In this document: positions 34,666 to 44,504 of the stretch, piece after piece
Layout of the letters: each line of letters begins with the position of its first letter
Position numbering within the stretch: position 1 is the first letter of the stretch
From: Sedimenticola sp.
GTDB taxonomy: Bacteria; Pseudomonadota; Gammaproteobacteria; Chromatiales; Chromatiaceae
Length of the DNA: 48,240 nucleotides
Direction of reading: 5' to 3'
Assembly: GCA_002869585.1 (NCBI GenBank)
Contig: PKUO01000089.1
Span: 1-48,240, forward strand
Notes under the pieces: generated by a model
Told to the model about the DNA's origin: nothing
The model's database searches: none
Seen by the model: the letters and a program-made list of their open reading frames with translations, nothing else
Position numbers and translations under genes: made by a program

Positions 34666-36023
34666 GCGACTACCTCCTCGTAACTAACCGCCTCGGATTC
34701 CGGCGCATCATGCACCTTTGAATCATTCAGGAAAACACTGACCAGGCCGCCACCATTTTTATGATCAAGACAGGTCTTAAATCGAAATTGACCACACCGG
34801 GATAACCTTACACCGCGATAATCGGCATGGATTTTAGAATACTCCGCTTTGGTCATTTCAACCTGGGGATAGGTATTCACCCGTCCGTACATTTCCGCCT
34901 CGATGGTGGCACATTTGAAATTCAGAATGGCCGGTGCTTTCGGCTTCGCGGCTGGCACCTCATAGCCGACCGACTCCATCAGGTCACGCCATCCATCAAG
35001 CGACAAATCAACCTCTGTTCCCTCGGCAATGTGCAGGGGCAGGGGAACAACAGAGGAAACAGAGAACCCCTGTTCACTTTTTTTAGCCTTCGGACAATCC
35101 GCGCCATGGGTCCGGCAAAACGTTTGCAGTACCGCGGGGGTGATAGTACCGGTGAAGCGCACTACTGGCCCCAACTCGGAGCGCTCAAAGTCCAAACGAT
35201 TCAGGATGTGACTGATCCATCGGAACGTATAGGGATTATTGGCCTGATATTCGTGAAACTTGAGGCAAATATCCACCACATCATCTGGGTTGATCTTTTC
35301 ATCACGCAACTGTGACCACAAAGAACCCTCGTCACGGGTATGGGGCGCAGCGCTACCGCTTTTTAACTGCGCACCCGCATAATGCAGCACCAGGTCGGTA
35401 TACTTCTCTGACCCTTTCTTTCGTTCGATCATATGCCATAACTCGGTGCATAGGTTTGCATGGTTAAGCCGCCGTTGCCGGTCGCGCAGCTCCGTCAACA
35501 AGGTATTAATCCGCCTTGCCCTTACCCCTGGATCAGCCTTCCTGTTGGCGTGTCGCTCAACCCCGGTTGCCCGGTAGTTCCAATAGCTAACTGCCTCCTG
35601 TGCACGGATCGCTCGATCCATCGCGTTGTGCATCTTCTCCTGATCCTTACGCGCTTTCCGCTCTGAATGATGGCCTACCAAGATAGGCTGACCGTAGGCA
35701 AATCGCTCGGAGATCCGGTTAGCCGCGGCATGGAAACCACTCGACTCTGCAGCCCGTTTAATGGCCAGATGGTCCAAGCGTTCCGCCTTGGCCTCTGCCC
35801 GTTCTACCAGCGTGGTCTGTTCTGCGGTGATCTCTCCCGCCAGCTCGATACAAAAATCCTCTCTATCCGGTGTCCACATCGGGGCGACAAACAGCTCTTG
35901 CTTGGGTGCCCACTTAAAACCCATGTCCTTTACTCGGTGGTACAACTCTTCATCCAGACGCTCGCTTGCATAAAGGCGTAGCTTGTTATCTTCGGCGCTG
36001 TAGGTGGCATCTATTGAAATCAT
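34662..36023 (-). CDS. DUF3560-domain plasmid protein
   Basis: 453 residues from ATG 36023, chosen for the family start ISIDATYSAEDNKLRLYASE and an AGGA upstream. The DUF3560 core is clear: GFKWAPKQELFVAPMWTP, then LVERAEAKAERLD and the GQPILVGHHSERKARKDQEK motif. Widespread on conjugative plasmids, function unknown; the HHSERKARKD motif is strictly kept in relatives I recall. Coupled with the methyltransferase downstream. Confidence 0.9.
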   Translation of the reverse strand: MISIDATYSAEDNKLRLYASERLDEELYHRVKDMGFKWAPKQELFVAPMWTPDREDFCIELAGEITAEQTTLVERAEAKAERLDHLAIKRAAESSGFHAAANRISERFAYGQPILVGHHSERKARKDQEKMHNAMDRAIRAQEAVSYWNYRATGVERHANRKADPGVRARRINTLLTELRDRQRRLNHANLCTELWHMIERKKGSEKYTDLVLHYAGAQLKSGSAAPHTRDEGSLWSQLRDEKINPDDVVDICLKFHEYQANNPYTFRWISHILNRLDFERSELGPVVRFTGTITPAVLQTFCRTHGADCPKAKKSEQGFSVSSVVPLPLHIAEGTEVDLSLDGWRDLMESVGYEVPAAKPKAPAILNFKCATIEAEMYGRVNTYPQVEMTKAEYSKIHADYRGVRLSRCGQFRFKTCLDHKNGGGLVSVFLNDSKVHDAPESEAVSYEEVVA

Positions 36024-36069
36024 GGTTTTGATCCTCGCTATTGATGTTGTTCCAAACACCCCATCCCTC

Positions 36070-36087
36070 TGGGGTTGAGAAACCCCA
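36070..36087. promoter_or_regulatory. Hairpin in the DUF3560 leader
   Basis: TGGGGTT and AACCCCA pair exactly around GAGA, 47 bases upstream of the DUF3560 ATG (minus strand). It could be a leader structure. The surrounding 36090-36480 stretch has no credible gene and contains scattered GCGAAGC-like short repeats. Confidence 0.35.
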
Positions 36088-36498
36088 AAAACCGAGCGAA
36101 GCGAGGTAGAGCAGTGGGCTTTACAGTGTCAAGGCAGGGGGGACCACCCACCCATAGCAAAGCGGAGGGCAAGCGATAGCGCCGTGTTGCAGCGAAGCAT
36201 GAGCGAAACATGTGGGATGCCTGGACTAAGGTCAAACCGCTGCTAATCTATTTTCTACCCAGAGGGATAATCCAGAAAAAAGCCAGGCGCAGCCCACCGA
36301 CCCCAAAGGAGGACAGTTGCAGCGCATCTGTTCGACGAATAAATAAAAAGCAAAGCGGCAGTCTCGAATGAGTCTGCTGCCTCCATATCAACAAGCGGAG
36401 CGCGTAGGCATTAGGGATTGAAGTGGAAACCGTGTTGCAACGGTAAACCCGGCCCGGCGGGAATGCTAGGCATCAAACATTACGATACGCCATAACGC

Positions 36499-36524
36499 AA
36501 AAAACCCGGCAATGAGGAGCCGGG
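36499..36524 (-). terminator. Intrinsic terminator after the small membrane gene
   Basis: On the minus strand CCCGGC-(8 bases)-GCCGGG is followed by six T. It lies 25 bases beyond the stop of the gene at 36549-36701 and fits a rho-independent terminator. Confidence 0.75.
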
Positions 36525-36548
36525 CAAAAGGCAGATCCAGGAATTTTA

Positions 36549-36701
36549 TTACTCTTTTTCTGCGAAGAAAGGATGAATCCGGTGGCCAAAAAAGATAATC
36601 ACTCCAAAGAACAATACCCACAGGCCGCCCAGAGGAAAGGACATCTGTGTAGCGAACAGCATAAGAAGAGAAGAGACTTCGATAGTCATCCAATTTGACA
36701 T
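36549..36701 (-). CDS. Small membrane protein (50 aa)
   Basis: ATG 36701 follows GGAG by about ten bases and gives 50 residues with one or two membrane segments (SSLLMLFATQM and LGGLWVLFFGVIIFFG) and a basic/acidic tail (HRIHPFFAEKE). It is followed by a convincing terminator, which supports a real transcript. Function unknown; similar in style to the small membrane gene at 19657-19803. From 36702 to 37052 I see no other gene, only a short hairpin (TGGTCAT-N4-ATGACCA, 36925-36942). Confidence 0.65.
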   Translation of the reverse strand: MSNWMTIEVSSLLMLFATQMSFPLGGLWVLFFGVIIFFGHRIHPFFAEKE

Positions 36702-37052
36702 AAGCGGTCACTCCGTAACCTGGTTGTTAGGAAGGTGAATTATATTCATAAAACACTTACGCGGCAACACCGATAGGAAAAACTGTGATCCGGAGCAAAA
36801 ACAACGTGGAGGGGCACAGCTAATAAAAAAATCGCCTGGGAACGGGCGGTCCTGCCTGGGGAGGTATATCAGGCACTTGCGGCTGTTCAGACAATCCTTC
36901 AGCATCTGCACGCCGGCACCTTGATGGTCATGTCAATGACCACCGAATCGCTATCAATGTACTGTTTGGCCTGAATTCCTTCGGCTCTTCAGAACCTTCA
37001 CGGTGCAGCCACACGCCCCTCATCTGTGACTTCGTGCGACAAACGTTGCCTC

Positions 37053-37071
37053 ATGCACTCTGTTAGTGCAT
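37053..37071. promoter_or_regulatory. Operator-like inverted repeat before the RHH gene
   Basis: ATGCACT and AGTGCAT are exact arms around CTGTT, 34 bases upstream of the ribbon-helix-helix gene. Ribbon-helix-helix repressors bind such short palindromes. Confidence 0.5.
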
Positions 37072-37104
37072 AGTCAGTACATTACCTTATGAAGAGTGCG
37101 TGCG

Positions 37105-37296
37105 ATGGGACAAAAGAACTTCACCTGTCGGGTGGACGACGAGCTGAAGCAGGCCTTCCTGAAGGCGGCCAAGGCGAATGCCCGCCCGGCATCTGTGTTG
37201 ATCCGCGATTTCATGCGGGACTACGTGCGGCAAACGACCCAAGCCCAGCCGGGTGCGCCAGCCCCCGGCGCTGAGCCACCAGCGGGCAGGAAGTAA
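37105..37296 (+). CDS. Ribbon-helix-helix (CopG/Arc-like) regulator
   Basis: 63 residues from ATG 37105 (GTG 37096 also open). The first 45 residues form a ribbon-helix-helix: KNFTCRVDDELKQAFLKAAK, then NARPASVLIRDFMRDYVRQ, followed by a Pro/Ala tail. It leads the cassette of helicase, DUF4391, Mod and Fic genes and probably represses it from the palindrome just upstream. It could also be an antitoxin remnant, but no toxin follows. Confidence 0.8.
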   Translation: MGQKNFTCRVDDELKQAFLKAAKANARPASVLIRDFMRDYVRQTTQAQPGAPAPGAEPPAGRK

Positions 37297-37340
37297 TCGC
37301 CGATGTGCGTAAGGACAAGCATGACTAAGCGGGAGCGCAG

Positions 37341-40300
37341 ATGAAACTGATCCACAACACCGGCGCGGATCGTGTCATCGACCTGATACGCCCGTATCTC
37401 CAGCGCGGCAATCAGCTGGGTTGTGTCACGCCGACCCTTTCGCTACATGCCTTCGCAGAGCTGAGGAATCTGCTCGCTGATCTGGAGCGGGCGCAGTTGA
37501 TCCTTCCACCTGACGACGATGCGCTTGGGTTTCTGGGTGGCGATGGCGACCGGGCTGTACGCAATCGCTTGCAGACGCGCTGGTTGGCGAATCAGTGCGC
37601 GCAATGGATCAACGCCAAAGTAGATTTGCGCCGAGCCCAGGGGGCAGTCCCGCAAGGCGCCGCGGTGATGCGCTCTGCTGATGGTGCGCCGGAGCAAGTC
37701 GTACTGGGCTCCTTTGCCTTCAGCACCGATGGCTTGGGCTTGACCCCAGGCAATCCCCTGAGCCTGATTCAGGCGTCTGAGTCCGCTGCTGAAGCTGTGC
37801 AGCTCGCCCAGTGGTTCGATCGGCACTGGGCTGCCCTACAGGAGCAGGGAGAAGACGCCAGCGCCAGTCGTGATGCCCTTATTCAGTCCCTGAAAAGTAT
37901 CGGCGAGCACCGTGATCCGTTCACACTCTACACACTCATTCTGCATCATCTATTCCGTGACAGCGACGACATGGACGAGGAGCGCATCGTCAAGTCCGCC
38001 ACCGGTATCCGCAACACACTGGTGTGGAAGAAGCTGTTCAAGTTCCAGCGCGACGGCGTGGTGGGTGCCATCGACAAGCTCAACCGCTTCGGTGGCTGCA
38101 TCATCGCCGATAGCGTGGGCCTGGGTAAGACCTTCGAAGCCTTGGCCATCATCAAATACCACGAACTGCGCAACGACCGTGTGCTGGTGCTGGCCCCCAA
38201 GCGTCTGCGCGACAACTGGACGCTGTATAAGGCCAATGACAAGCGCAACATCCTTGCGGCCGACCGCTTCAACTACGACGTGCTCAACCACACCGATCTG
38301 TCCCGTGATCAGGGGCAGTCCGGAGACATCGCCCTGACCCACGTCAACTGGGGCAATTACGATCTGGTGGTGATCGACGAGTCGCACAACTTCCGCAACA
38401 AGTCCACACACAAAGACAAGGAGTCTCGCTACGACCGTCTGATGCGGCGCATCATCAAGGAAGGCGTCAAAACCCGCGTACTGATGCTCTCTGCCACCCC
38501 GGTTAACAACCGCTTGGCGGATCTGCGCAACCAGATCGCCTTTGTCACCGAAGGGGATGACACGGCGTTACTGGAGCACGGCATCAGCAGCATTGAAGCG
38601 ACCACCCGTAAAGCCCAGACCCAGTTTAACCGCTGGCTGGCCATGAACGAGGCCGAAAAGACGCCATCAAAGCTGATTGAAATGCTCGGCTTTGACTATT
38701 TCACCCTGCTCGATCACCTGACCATCGCCCGCTCACGGCGTCACATTGAAAAGTATTACGGGATCAGTGAAACCGGCCGCTTCCCCGACCGTCTGCCGCC
38801 CATTAACATCAAGGCCGACGTGGACCTGGCCGGGGAGTTTCAGGCGATAAGGGACATCAATCTGGAAATCCGCCGCCTGACCCTGGCCAGCTACGCGCCG
38901 CTGCGTTATGTACTGCCACATAAGCAAGCCGCCTACGACGCCAAATACAGCACTCAGGTTCGCGGGGGCAAAAGCTTTTTCCGTCAGGCCGATCGCGAAG
39001 AAAGCCTGATCCACCTATTGCGCGTCAACGTGCTCAAACGCATGGAAAGTGCCGTCTCTTCCTTTCGGCTCACGTTGGAGCGGCAGTTACAGGACGTGGA
39101 GCGCACCTTGGCCCACATCGAGGCCCACGCCAATGAACTGGAAGAGATCGATATCGCCGATGTGGATATCGACGATCCAGCCTTTGAACCCTTGCTGGTG
39201 GGGCGCAAGGTCAAGGTATTGCTTAACGATGTGGACCTGATCCGCTGGAAGCAGGATCTGTTGGAGGACCGTAATCGGCTGGCCACCCTGCTATCGGCCG
39301 CCGAACAGGTGACTCCGGCACGCGATGCCAAGCTCGCCGCCCTGCGTGAGATGATCGAAGCCAAATGCCGTCATCCGATCAACGTCGGCAATCGGAAGAT
39401 CATAGTGTTCACCGCCTTCTCGGACACCGCCCAGTATCTCTACTCCCAACTCGCCCTCTGGGCCAAAAATACACTGGGTATCGATGCCGCACTGGTGACC
39501 GGCAGCGCTGGCATTCAATGCACGCTGCAAGGGTTGCCGCGGAACATGGGCAGTATACTCTCCGCCTTCGCTCCCAGAGCCAAGGAGCGGCCTGAAGACC
39601 TGGCTGCCGAAGGCGAGCTGGATCTGCTGTTTGCCACCGACTGCATTTCCGAAGGCCAAAACCTGCAGGACTGCGACTGGCTGATCAACTACGACATCCA
39701 CTGGAATCCGGTGCGCATCATCCAGCGCTTTGGCCGTATTGACCGGATCGGCTCACCCAATCAGAGCATCCAGTTAGCCAACTTCTGGCCCAACATGGAG
39801 TTGGAGGAATACATCAACCTGGAACAGCGTGTCAGTGGTCGCATGGTATTGCTGGATATCTCCGCCACAGGCGAAGAAAACCTGATCGAGCAGCAATCGG
39901 GCAACCCCATGAACGACCTGGAGTATCGGCGCAAGCAACTGCTGAAACTACAGGATACCGTCATCGATCTGGAAGACCTATCCACAGGCGTCTCCATCAC
40001 CGACCTGACACTGACGGACTTCCGCATCGACCTGGCCCAGTATCTCAAGGCCCACCCCGGCAAGCTGGACAACCAGCCGCTGGGTGCCTATGCAGTGACC
40101 ACCACGTTGGATGCCGACCTGCCCCCTGGCATTATCTTCTGCCTGCAAGCCTGTGGCCCGGCTGCCGCCAAAACGCAAAAGGAAGCAGGTCAATCAGACT
40201 ACCCCCTGGCCCCCTATTACCTCGTGCACGTGGGTGAGGATGGCGCGGTATTGCTGCCCTACACCCAGGCCAAGCGTATCCTGGATCGGCTCAAGAGGGT

Positions 40301-40559
40301 GGCCGTAGGACGTGAACTGCCCGATGTCCAGGCCTGTGCCCGCTTCGACAAAACCACCCGCCACGGCGAAGACATGCGCCACGCGCAAAAACTGCTCGCC
40401 GCAGCCGTAGCCTCGGCTGTGGGCAAGAATGAAGAACAGGCTGTTGCCAGCCTGTTCACACCCGGCGGCACCCATGCCCTGCAGGGCGAGTTCGCCGGCA
40501 GCAATGACTTTGAAGTGCTGGCCTTTATGGTGATTCTGCCCGAAGGCGATGCCCAATGA
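37341..40559 (+). CDS. SNF2-type helicase with degenerate PLD-like N-terminus
   Basis: 1072 residues. Residues 1-165 resemble the phospholipase-D-like domain found on defence helicases (GSFAFSTDGLG, WFDRHW), but no HxK catalytic pair is seen. The motor has Walker A ADSVGLGKT (256-264), DEAH box VIDESHN (344-350), motif III LSATPVNN, and motifs V/VI FATDCISEGQNLQ and RIIQRFGRIDRIGS. It is a dsDNA translocase. Such enzymes accompany restriction systems (DISARM-, BREX- or type III-like). ATG 37341 lies seven bases behind GGAG; the stop overlaps the DUF4391 start (ATGA). GC content is visibly higher than in the plasmid backbone. Confidence 0.9.
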   Translation: MKLIHNTGADRVIDLIRPYLQRGNQLGCVTPTLSLHAFAELRNLLADLERAQLILPPDDDALGFLGGDGDRAVRNRLQTRWLANQCAQWINAKVDLRRAQGAVPQGAAVMRSADGAPEQVVLGSFAFSTDGLGLTPGNPLSLIQASESAAEAVQLAQWFDRHWAALQEQGEDASASRDALIQSLKSIGEHRDPFTLYTLILHHLFRDSDDMDEERIVKSATGIRNTLVWKKLFKFQRDGVVGAIDKLNRFGGCIIADSVGLGKTFEALAIIKYHELRNDRVLVLAPKRLRDNWTLYKANDKRNILAADRFNYDVLNHTDLSRDQGQSGDIALTHVNWGNYDLVVIDESHNFRNKSTHKDKESRYDRLMRRIIKEGVKTRVLMLSATPVNNRLADLRNQIAFVTEGDDTALLEHGISSIEATTRKAQTQFNRWLAMNEAEKTPSKLIEMLGFDYFTLLDHLTIARSRRHIEKYYGISETGRFPDRLPPINIKADVDLAGEFQAIRDINLEIRRLTLASYAPLRYVLPHKQAAYDAKYSTQVRGGKSFFRQADREESLIHLLRVNVLKRMESAVSSFRLTLERQLQDVERTLAHIEAHANELEEIDIADVDIDDPAFEPLLVGRKVKVLLNDVDLIRWKQDLLEDRNRLATLLSAAEQVTPARDAKLAALREMIEAKCRHPINVGNRKIIVFTAFSDTAQYLYSQLALWAKNTLGIDAALVTGSAGIQCTLQGLPRNMGSILSAFAPRAKERPEDLAAEGELDLLFATDCISEGQNLQDCDWLINYDIHWNPVRIIQRFGRIDRIGSPNQSIQLANFWPNMELEEYINLEQRVSGRMVLLDISATGEENLIEQQSGNPMNDLEYRRKQLLKLQDTVIDLEDLSTGVSITDLTLTDFRIDLAQYLKAHPGKLDNQPLGAYAVTTTLDADLPPGIIFCLQACGPAAAKTQKEAGQSDYPLAPYYLVHVGEDGAVLLPYTQAKRILDRLKRVAVGRELPDVQACARFDKTTRHGEDMRHAQKLLAAAVASAVGKNEEQAVASLFTPGGTHALQGEFAGSNDFEVLAFMVILPEGDAQ

Positions 40560-41350
40560 CTGATCAGACACACCCGCTAAGCGTACAGAGCCTATTGCGC
40601 TGTTTCGCGTTACCGGCAGACAGCCGAGTGAACCAGCGTGTGCCCAAAAAACTGCTGTTGGAGCATGGAGCACCCACCGCCGCCGACAAGCGCCTGATCA
40701 ATGAGGGGATCGAGGAGATACAGTGTCTGGCTGCGCTCAAGCCCAATACTATTGGCGTTGCCGCCTACCAAGACGAACAACGCGAATATTTGGAGATCGC
40801 GGTAGTCAGCCTCACCCTGCGCAGCTTGGAAGGCAAGCAGGCACAGACCTTGCGCCTGGCCGAGCGACTGCACCGCGCGGTGCCCTATCCGCTATTGTTG
40901 CTCATCCAGAATGGCTCCGAGCTGCTGCTTACCCTGGCCCAGAAGCGCTGGGCTCAGAATGAGGCAGGCAAAGTAGTGCTGGATGGCGAGTTAAGCACGG
41001 CCCGCCTGCCACAGGACGGAGTGAGCAGGGAGACAGCCAGCGCCTTTTGTCAGAGCCTGGCCTTGAATCGCCAGCCCCAGAGTCACTTGAAAGCACTCTA
41101 TCAGGGATGGATCGACAAGTGCGATTCGCTCAAGGCGGCCGCGCTGACCGGTATATTCAAAGCCCCAACCACCCCAGAACAGGCTACCGCCCGGCGCCAC
41201 GCCTTGCTGGAATGCGAGCGTTTGGAGGCCGAAGCTCATCGTCTGCACACCTTGGCCAGTAAGGAAAAGCAACTGGCTCGCCAGGTTGAGCTGAACCTGG
41301 CGTTCAAACGCGTGCAGACTGAACTGGACAAGCATCGGGGGGCGCTGTGA
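40556..41350 (+). CDS. DUF4391-family protein
   Basis: 264 residues. Basic N-terminus (VNQRVPKKLLLEHG) and a mixed alpha/beta middle (EYLEIAVVSLTLRS, YPLLLLIQNG), then a coiled-coil C-terminus (ECERLEAEAHRLHTLASKEK). DUF4391 proteins usually lie between SNF2 helicases and type III-like methyltransferases. Their role is not established. ATGA coupling to the helicase shows one operon. The 238-base gap to the Mod gene contains one open frame from GTG 41347 (78 codons), which I do not trust. Confidence 0.82.
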   Translation: MTDQTHPLSVQSLLRCFALPADSRVNQRVPKKLLLEHGAPTAADKRLINEGIEEIQCLAALKPNTIGVAAYQDEQREYLEIAVVSLTLRSLEGKQAQTLRLAERLHRAVPYPLLLLIQNGSELLLTLAQKRWAQNEAGKVVLDGELSTARLPQDGVSRETASAFCQSLALNRQPQSHLKALYQGWIDKCDSLKAAALTGIFKAPTTPEQATARRHALLECERLEAEAHRLHTLASKEKQLARQVELNLAFKRVQTELDKHRGAL

Positions 41351-41588
41351 TTCAAGAATCTGGTGAGCGCTTCCCGTTGTGTGGGCGAGCCGGTTTAGCC
41401 GGATCCTCCTCCGTGCTTACGATAAACCTCAATACACCCGCCAAGCCTATGTCTGCCCCGGCAGACACGCTAAAATCGTGCGGGGTTTTTATTGCCCACT
41501 TTCCAGATATGCCCAGCCAGCGCATCAGCCTGCTAGACCATTGGCCGATCCGTGCCTGCTGGCTTTTCGGTAACCAGGATTGATACCC

Positions 41589-43610
41589 ATGCAGAAAATT
41601 GAACCACAAAGCCCATTAGCCCAATCCGCCGATATGCTGAACGGCAATATTGAACAGCTCAAGGCCCTGTTCCATGAGCTGATCACTGAAGGCCCAGAGG
41701 GTGTCGCAGTGAATGTGGATGTGCTTAAAGCATTGGTAGGCGATTCCACAGTCACGGATGCCGACGAGAAGTACGGGCTTAGCTGGCATGGCAAGCGCCG
41801 TGCCCGGCAACTGGCGCTCACGCCCAGCACCGGTACTCTGCGCCCCTGCCCGGAGGAGAGCGTCGACTGGGATACCACCCAGAACCTGATGATCGAGGGC
41901 GACAATCTCGAAGTACTCAAGCTGCTGCAAAAAAGCTATGCCCGTAAGGTCAAACTGATCTACATCGACCCACCCTACAACACCGGCAAGGACTTCGTAT
42001 ACCCGGATAACTTCCAGGACAACATCAAAAACTACTTGGAGTTAACCGGGCAGGTGGAAGGTGGGCAAAAGCTCAGCAGCAACACTGAGACCAGCGGGCG
42101 ATTTCATACCGACTGGTTGAATATGATGTATCCACGGATGAAGGCAGCGTGGAGCTTGCTTCGAGCGGATGGCTTCCTATTGGTAAGTATCGACGACAAA
42201 GAGTTTTGCCATCTCAGGACAGTGCTTAATGAATTGTGCGGTGAAGAGAATTTCATAGCAACACTGGTCTTTGATCGGAATCGTAAGAATGACGCGAAGC
42301 TGGTTTCATCGGGTCATGAGTACATGGTTTTGTACGCACGCAACAAGCAGCTCTTGACAGAGCTCGATTTGCGCCTGCGTGCGCCAAAGGAAGGCGTTGA
42401 TGTGGTGAGAGATCTCTTCGCTGAGCTACGCAATAAGCACGGCGACGACTGGGGAGCAGTACTTGCTGGCTTGAAGGAGTACTATGCGACGTTTGTTGAA
42501 GACGACCCTCGTCTCCCTCTAGCGCGCTTTTCGAAAGTCGACGAGCACGGCCCTTACCGTGACGATGGTAATCCCAGTTGGCCTGGAGGTGGGGGGCCAC
42601 GTTACGACGTGCCACATCCCAAGACAGGTAAGCCCTGTACTGTCCCAAGCCGAGGTTGGGTATGGCCAACTTACGAGCGAATGAAACAAGAGATCGACGC
42701 GGGCAACATCGTGTTCGGCGAGGACGAGAAGCGAATTCCATCCATTCGACAAAACCTCTTTGAAAAGGATGAACAGGTTCTCCGTAGTGTGATCTTCAGC
42801 TACGCACAGAAGGCAAGTCAGGATTTTGCAACTTTATTCGATGGGCAAGCCGTCTTTCAGAATCCAAAGAGCTATCGAGACCTACACCGCCTCATTTCCT
42901 ATTTGACTGCGCCCGGGGAACTGATTCTGGACTTCTTCGCTGGATCAGGGACAACAGGTCATGCGACGATGCTCGCGAGTGCTGAAGCCGAACCATCTCG
43001 AAGGTTCATGCTCGTCCAACTGCCGGAGCCACTTGATCCTGCAGACAAAGAGCAAAAAACTGCGGCAGACCTCTGCGACAACTTGGGCAAACCTAGAACC
43101 ATTGCGGAGCTCACTAAAGAGCGCCTTAGTCGTGCCGCTGCAAAAGTGAAGGCAGACAACCCAATGTTCGTCGGCGACACCGGTTTCCGCGTCTTCAAGC
43201 TCGACCACTCCAATATCCGCGCCTGGAATCCAGATTCAGCAGATCTGGAGCGCTCCCTGCTCGATCATCAGGAGCATATCCTGGACGGTCGCAGCGAGGC
43301 GGATGTGCTCTACGAACTGCTGCTCAAGCTGGGCCTGGACCTGTGCGTACCAATTGAGCGAAGTGAGATCGCTGGCAAGCCAGTACATGCTGTAGGCGGT
43401 GGAGTGCTGCTAGCCTGCCTGGCCGAACAGATCACCCGCGAGCAGGTGGAGCCCCTGGCCCAAGGTATCGTCGCCTGGCACCGGGAGATGGCCCCAGTCG
43501 GCGATACCACCTGTGTATTCCGCGACAGTGCTTTTATGGATGATGTCACTAAAACCAACCTCACCGCGGTCCTGGAGCAGTACGGCATCCAGAACGTGCG
43601 CAGTTTGTGA
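41589..43610 (+). CDS. mod: Type III-like Mod adenine methyltransferase
   Basis: 673 residues from ATG 41589 (the frame opens at TTG 41580). Catalytic motif DPPYNTGKDF (127-136) precedes the SAM motif ILDFFAGSGTTGHA (about 440), the beta-class order of type III Mod proteins. The middle (about residues 215-420) is the target-recognition region. Its codon style is less GC-rich than the flanks, as if exchanged by recombination. It would methylate adenine on one strand and supply recognition to a Res partner. No Res gene is present here; a transposon lies where it would be expected. Confidence 0.92.
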   Translation: MQKIEPQSPLAQSADMLNGNIEQLKALFHELITEGPEGVAVNVDVLKALVGDSTVTDADEKYGLSWHGKRRARQLALTPSTGTLRPCPEESVDWDTTQNLMIEGDNLEVLKLLQKSYARKVKLIYIDPPYNTGKDFVYPDNFQDNIKNYLELTGQVEGGQKLSSNTETSGRFHTDWLNMMYPRMKAAWSLLRADGFLLVSIDDKEFCHLRTVLNELCGEENFIATLVFDRNRKNDAKLVSSGHEYMVLYARNKQLLTELDLRLRAPKEGVDVVRDLFAELRNKHGDDWGAVLAGLKEYYATFVEDDPRLPLARFSKVDEHGPYRDDGNPSWPGGGGPRYDVPHPKTGKPCTVPSRGWVWPTYERMKQEIDAGNIVFGEDEKRIPSIRQNLFEKDEQVLRSVIFSYAQKASQDFATLFDGQAVFQNPKSYRDLHRLISYLTAPGELILDFFAGSGTTGHATMLASAEAEPSRRFMLVQLPEPLDPADKEQKTAADLCDNLGKPRTIAELTKERLSRAAAKVKADNPMFVGDTGFRVFKLDHSNIRAWNPDSADLERSLLDHQEHILDGRSEADVLYELLLKLGLDLCVPIERSEIAGKPVHAVGGGVLLACLAEQITREQVEPLAQGIVAWHREMAPVGDTTCVFRDSAFMDDVTKTNLTAVLEQYGIQNVRSL

Positions 43611-43619
43611 GGTAACACC

Positions 43620-44504
43620 ATGCAGCCCTATGTACCCGACGTATTACCACTAACTGATCTGGATTACCGCCTGCTGTTGCCGCTGGTTGGACAGGCCAAC
43701 GCCGCGCTGGCACGTTATGACGGGCTGCTGCAGGGCATCCCTAATCCGGCGGTGATGCTCTCGCCACTGACCACCCAGGAAGCCGTGCTCTCCTCCAAGA
43801 TTGAGGGCACCCAGGCCACCGTGGATGAAGTGCTTGAACAGGAGGCGGGACTGGTCAAGGAGGGCGAGAAGTACAAGGACATTCAAGAGATTTCCAATTA
43901 CCGGCAAGCGCTGTTCAAAGCCAGGGAGTATTTGGATGCCTATCCGATTCGCTTGGGCTTTGTGCGGGAGCTGCATCGCATTCTGATGAGCAGCGTGCGT
44001 GGCCAGGAAAAGACGCCCGGTGAGTTTCGTCGGGATCAGAACTGGATTGGCCGCCAGGGCTGTCCGATTGAACAGGCCAGTTTTGTACCGCCGAACCCAT
44101 TACAGCTGCTGGATTATTTGCAGGCATGGGAACGGTATCTGGACAGTGATGACGTGGACTTTCTGGTGCAGACGGCGGTGGTGCATGCGTATTTCGAGTT
44201 GTTGCACCCCTTCAAGGATGGCAACGGACGGATCGGACGGATTCTAATTCCCTTATTTTTGTTCCAGAAGCGGGCACTATCACAGCCGATGTTCTATCTG
44301 TCAGAGTACCTGGAGAATCATCGAGACGAGTATTATCAACGACTTAAAGCTATTTCCGCTGACGGAGACTGGGATGGCTGGATTGCCTTTTTCCTGCGCG
44401 CCACCATCGAGCAGGCGGGCCAGAATACCCGGCGAGTGGAAGCGATCAAAGCGCTCTACGACGAGATGGGGTCGTCTCAGAAAACGGAAAATAAAGCACG
44501 CTAA
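43620..44504 (+). CDS. Fic/DOC-family protein, 3' end replaced by a transposon terminal repeat
   Basis: 294 residues as read. Inhibitory motif SSKIEG (58-63) and Fic motif [12 protein letters not shown] (196-207) are both intact, so the AMP-transfer core could still work. Codons 284-294 ([11 protein letters not shown] and the stop) are entirely the 38-bp terminal repeat of the Tn21-type element at 44468-44505. Relatives are commonly about 370 residues with a C-terminal winged helix, which is missing here. It starts nine bases after mod and belongs to that operon. It is a truncated gene with a fusion tail; whether it is functional is unknown. Confidence 0.88.
   Translation: MQPYVPDVLPLTDLDYRLLLPLVGQANAALARYDGLLQGIPNPAVMLSPLTTQEAVLSSKIEGTQATVDEVLEQEAGLVKEGEKYKDIQEISNYRQALFKAREYLDAYPIRLGFVRELHRILMSSVRGQEKTPGEFRRDQNWIGRQGCPIEQASFVPPNPLQLLDYLQAWERYLDSDDVDFLVQTAVVHAYFELLHPFKDGNGRIGRILIPLFLFQKRALSQPMFYLSEYLENHRDEYYQRLKAISADGDWDGWIAFFLRATIEQAGQNTRRVEAIKALYDEMGSSQKTENKAR

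Noticed and set aside
36708..36911. 67-codon minus-strand frame upstream of the small membrane gene
   Set aside because: No domain and no ribosome site; composition is like non-coding sequence.
41347..41583. 78-codon frame starting in the DUF4391 stop (GTGA)
   Set aside because: The overlap is suggestive, but the product has no domain and looks like translated intergenic sequence; not supported enough to list as a gene.
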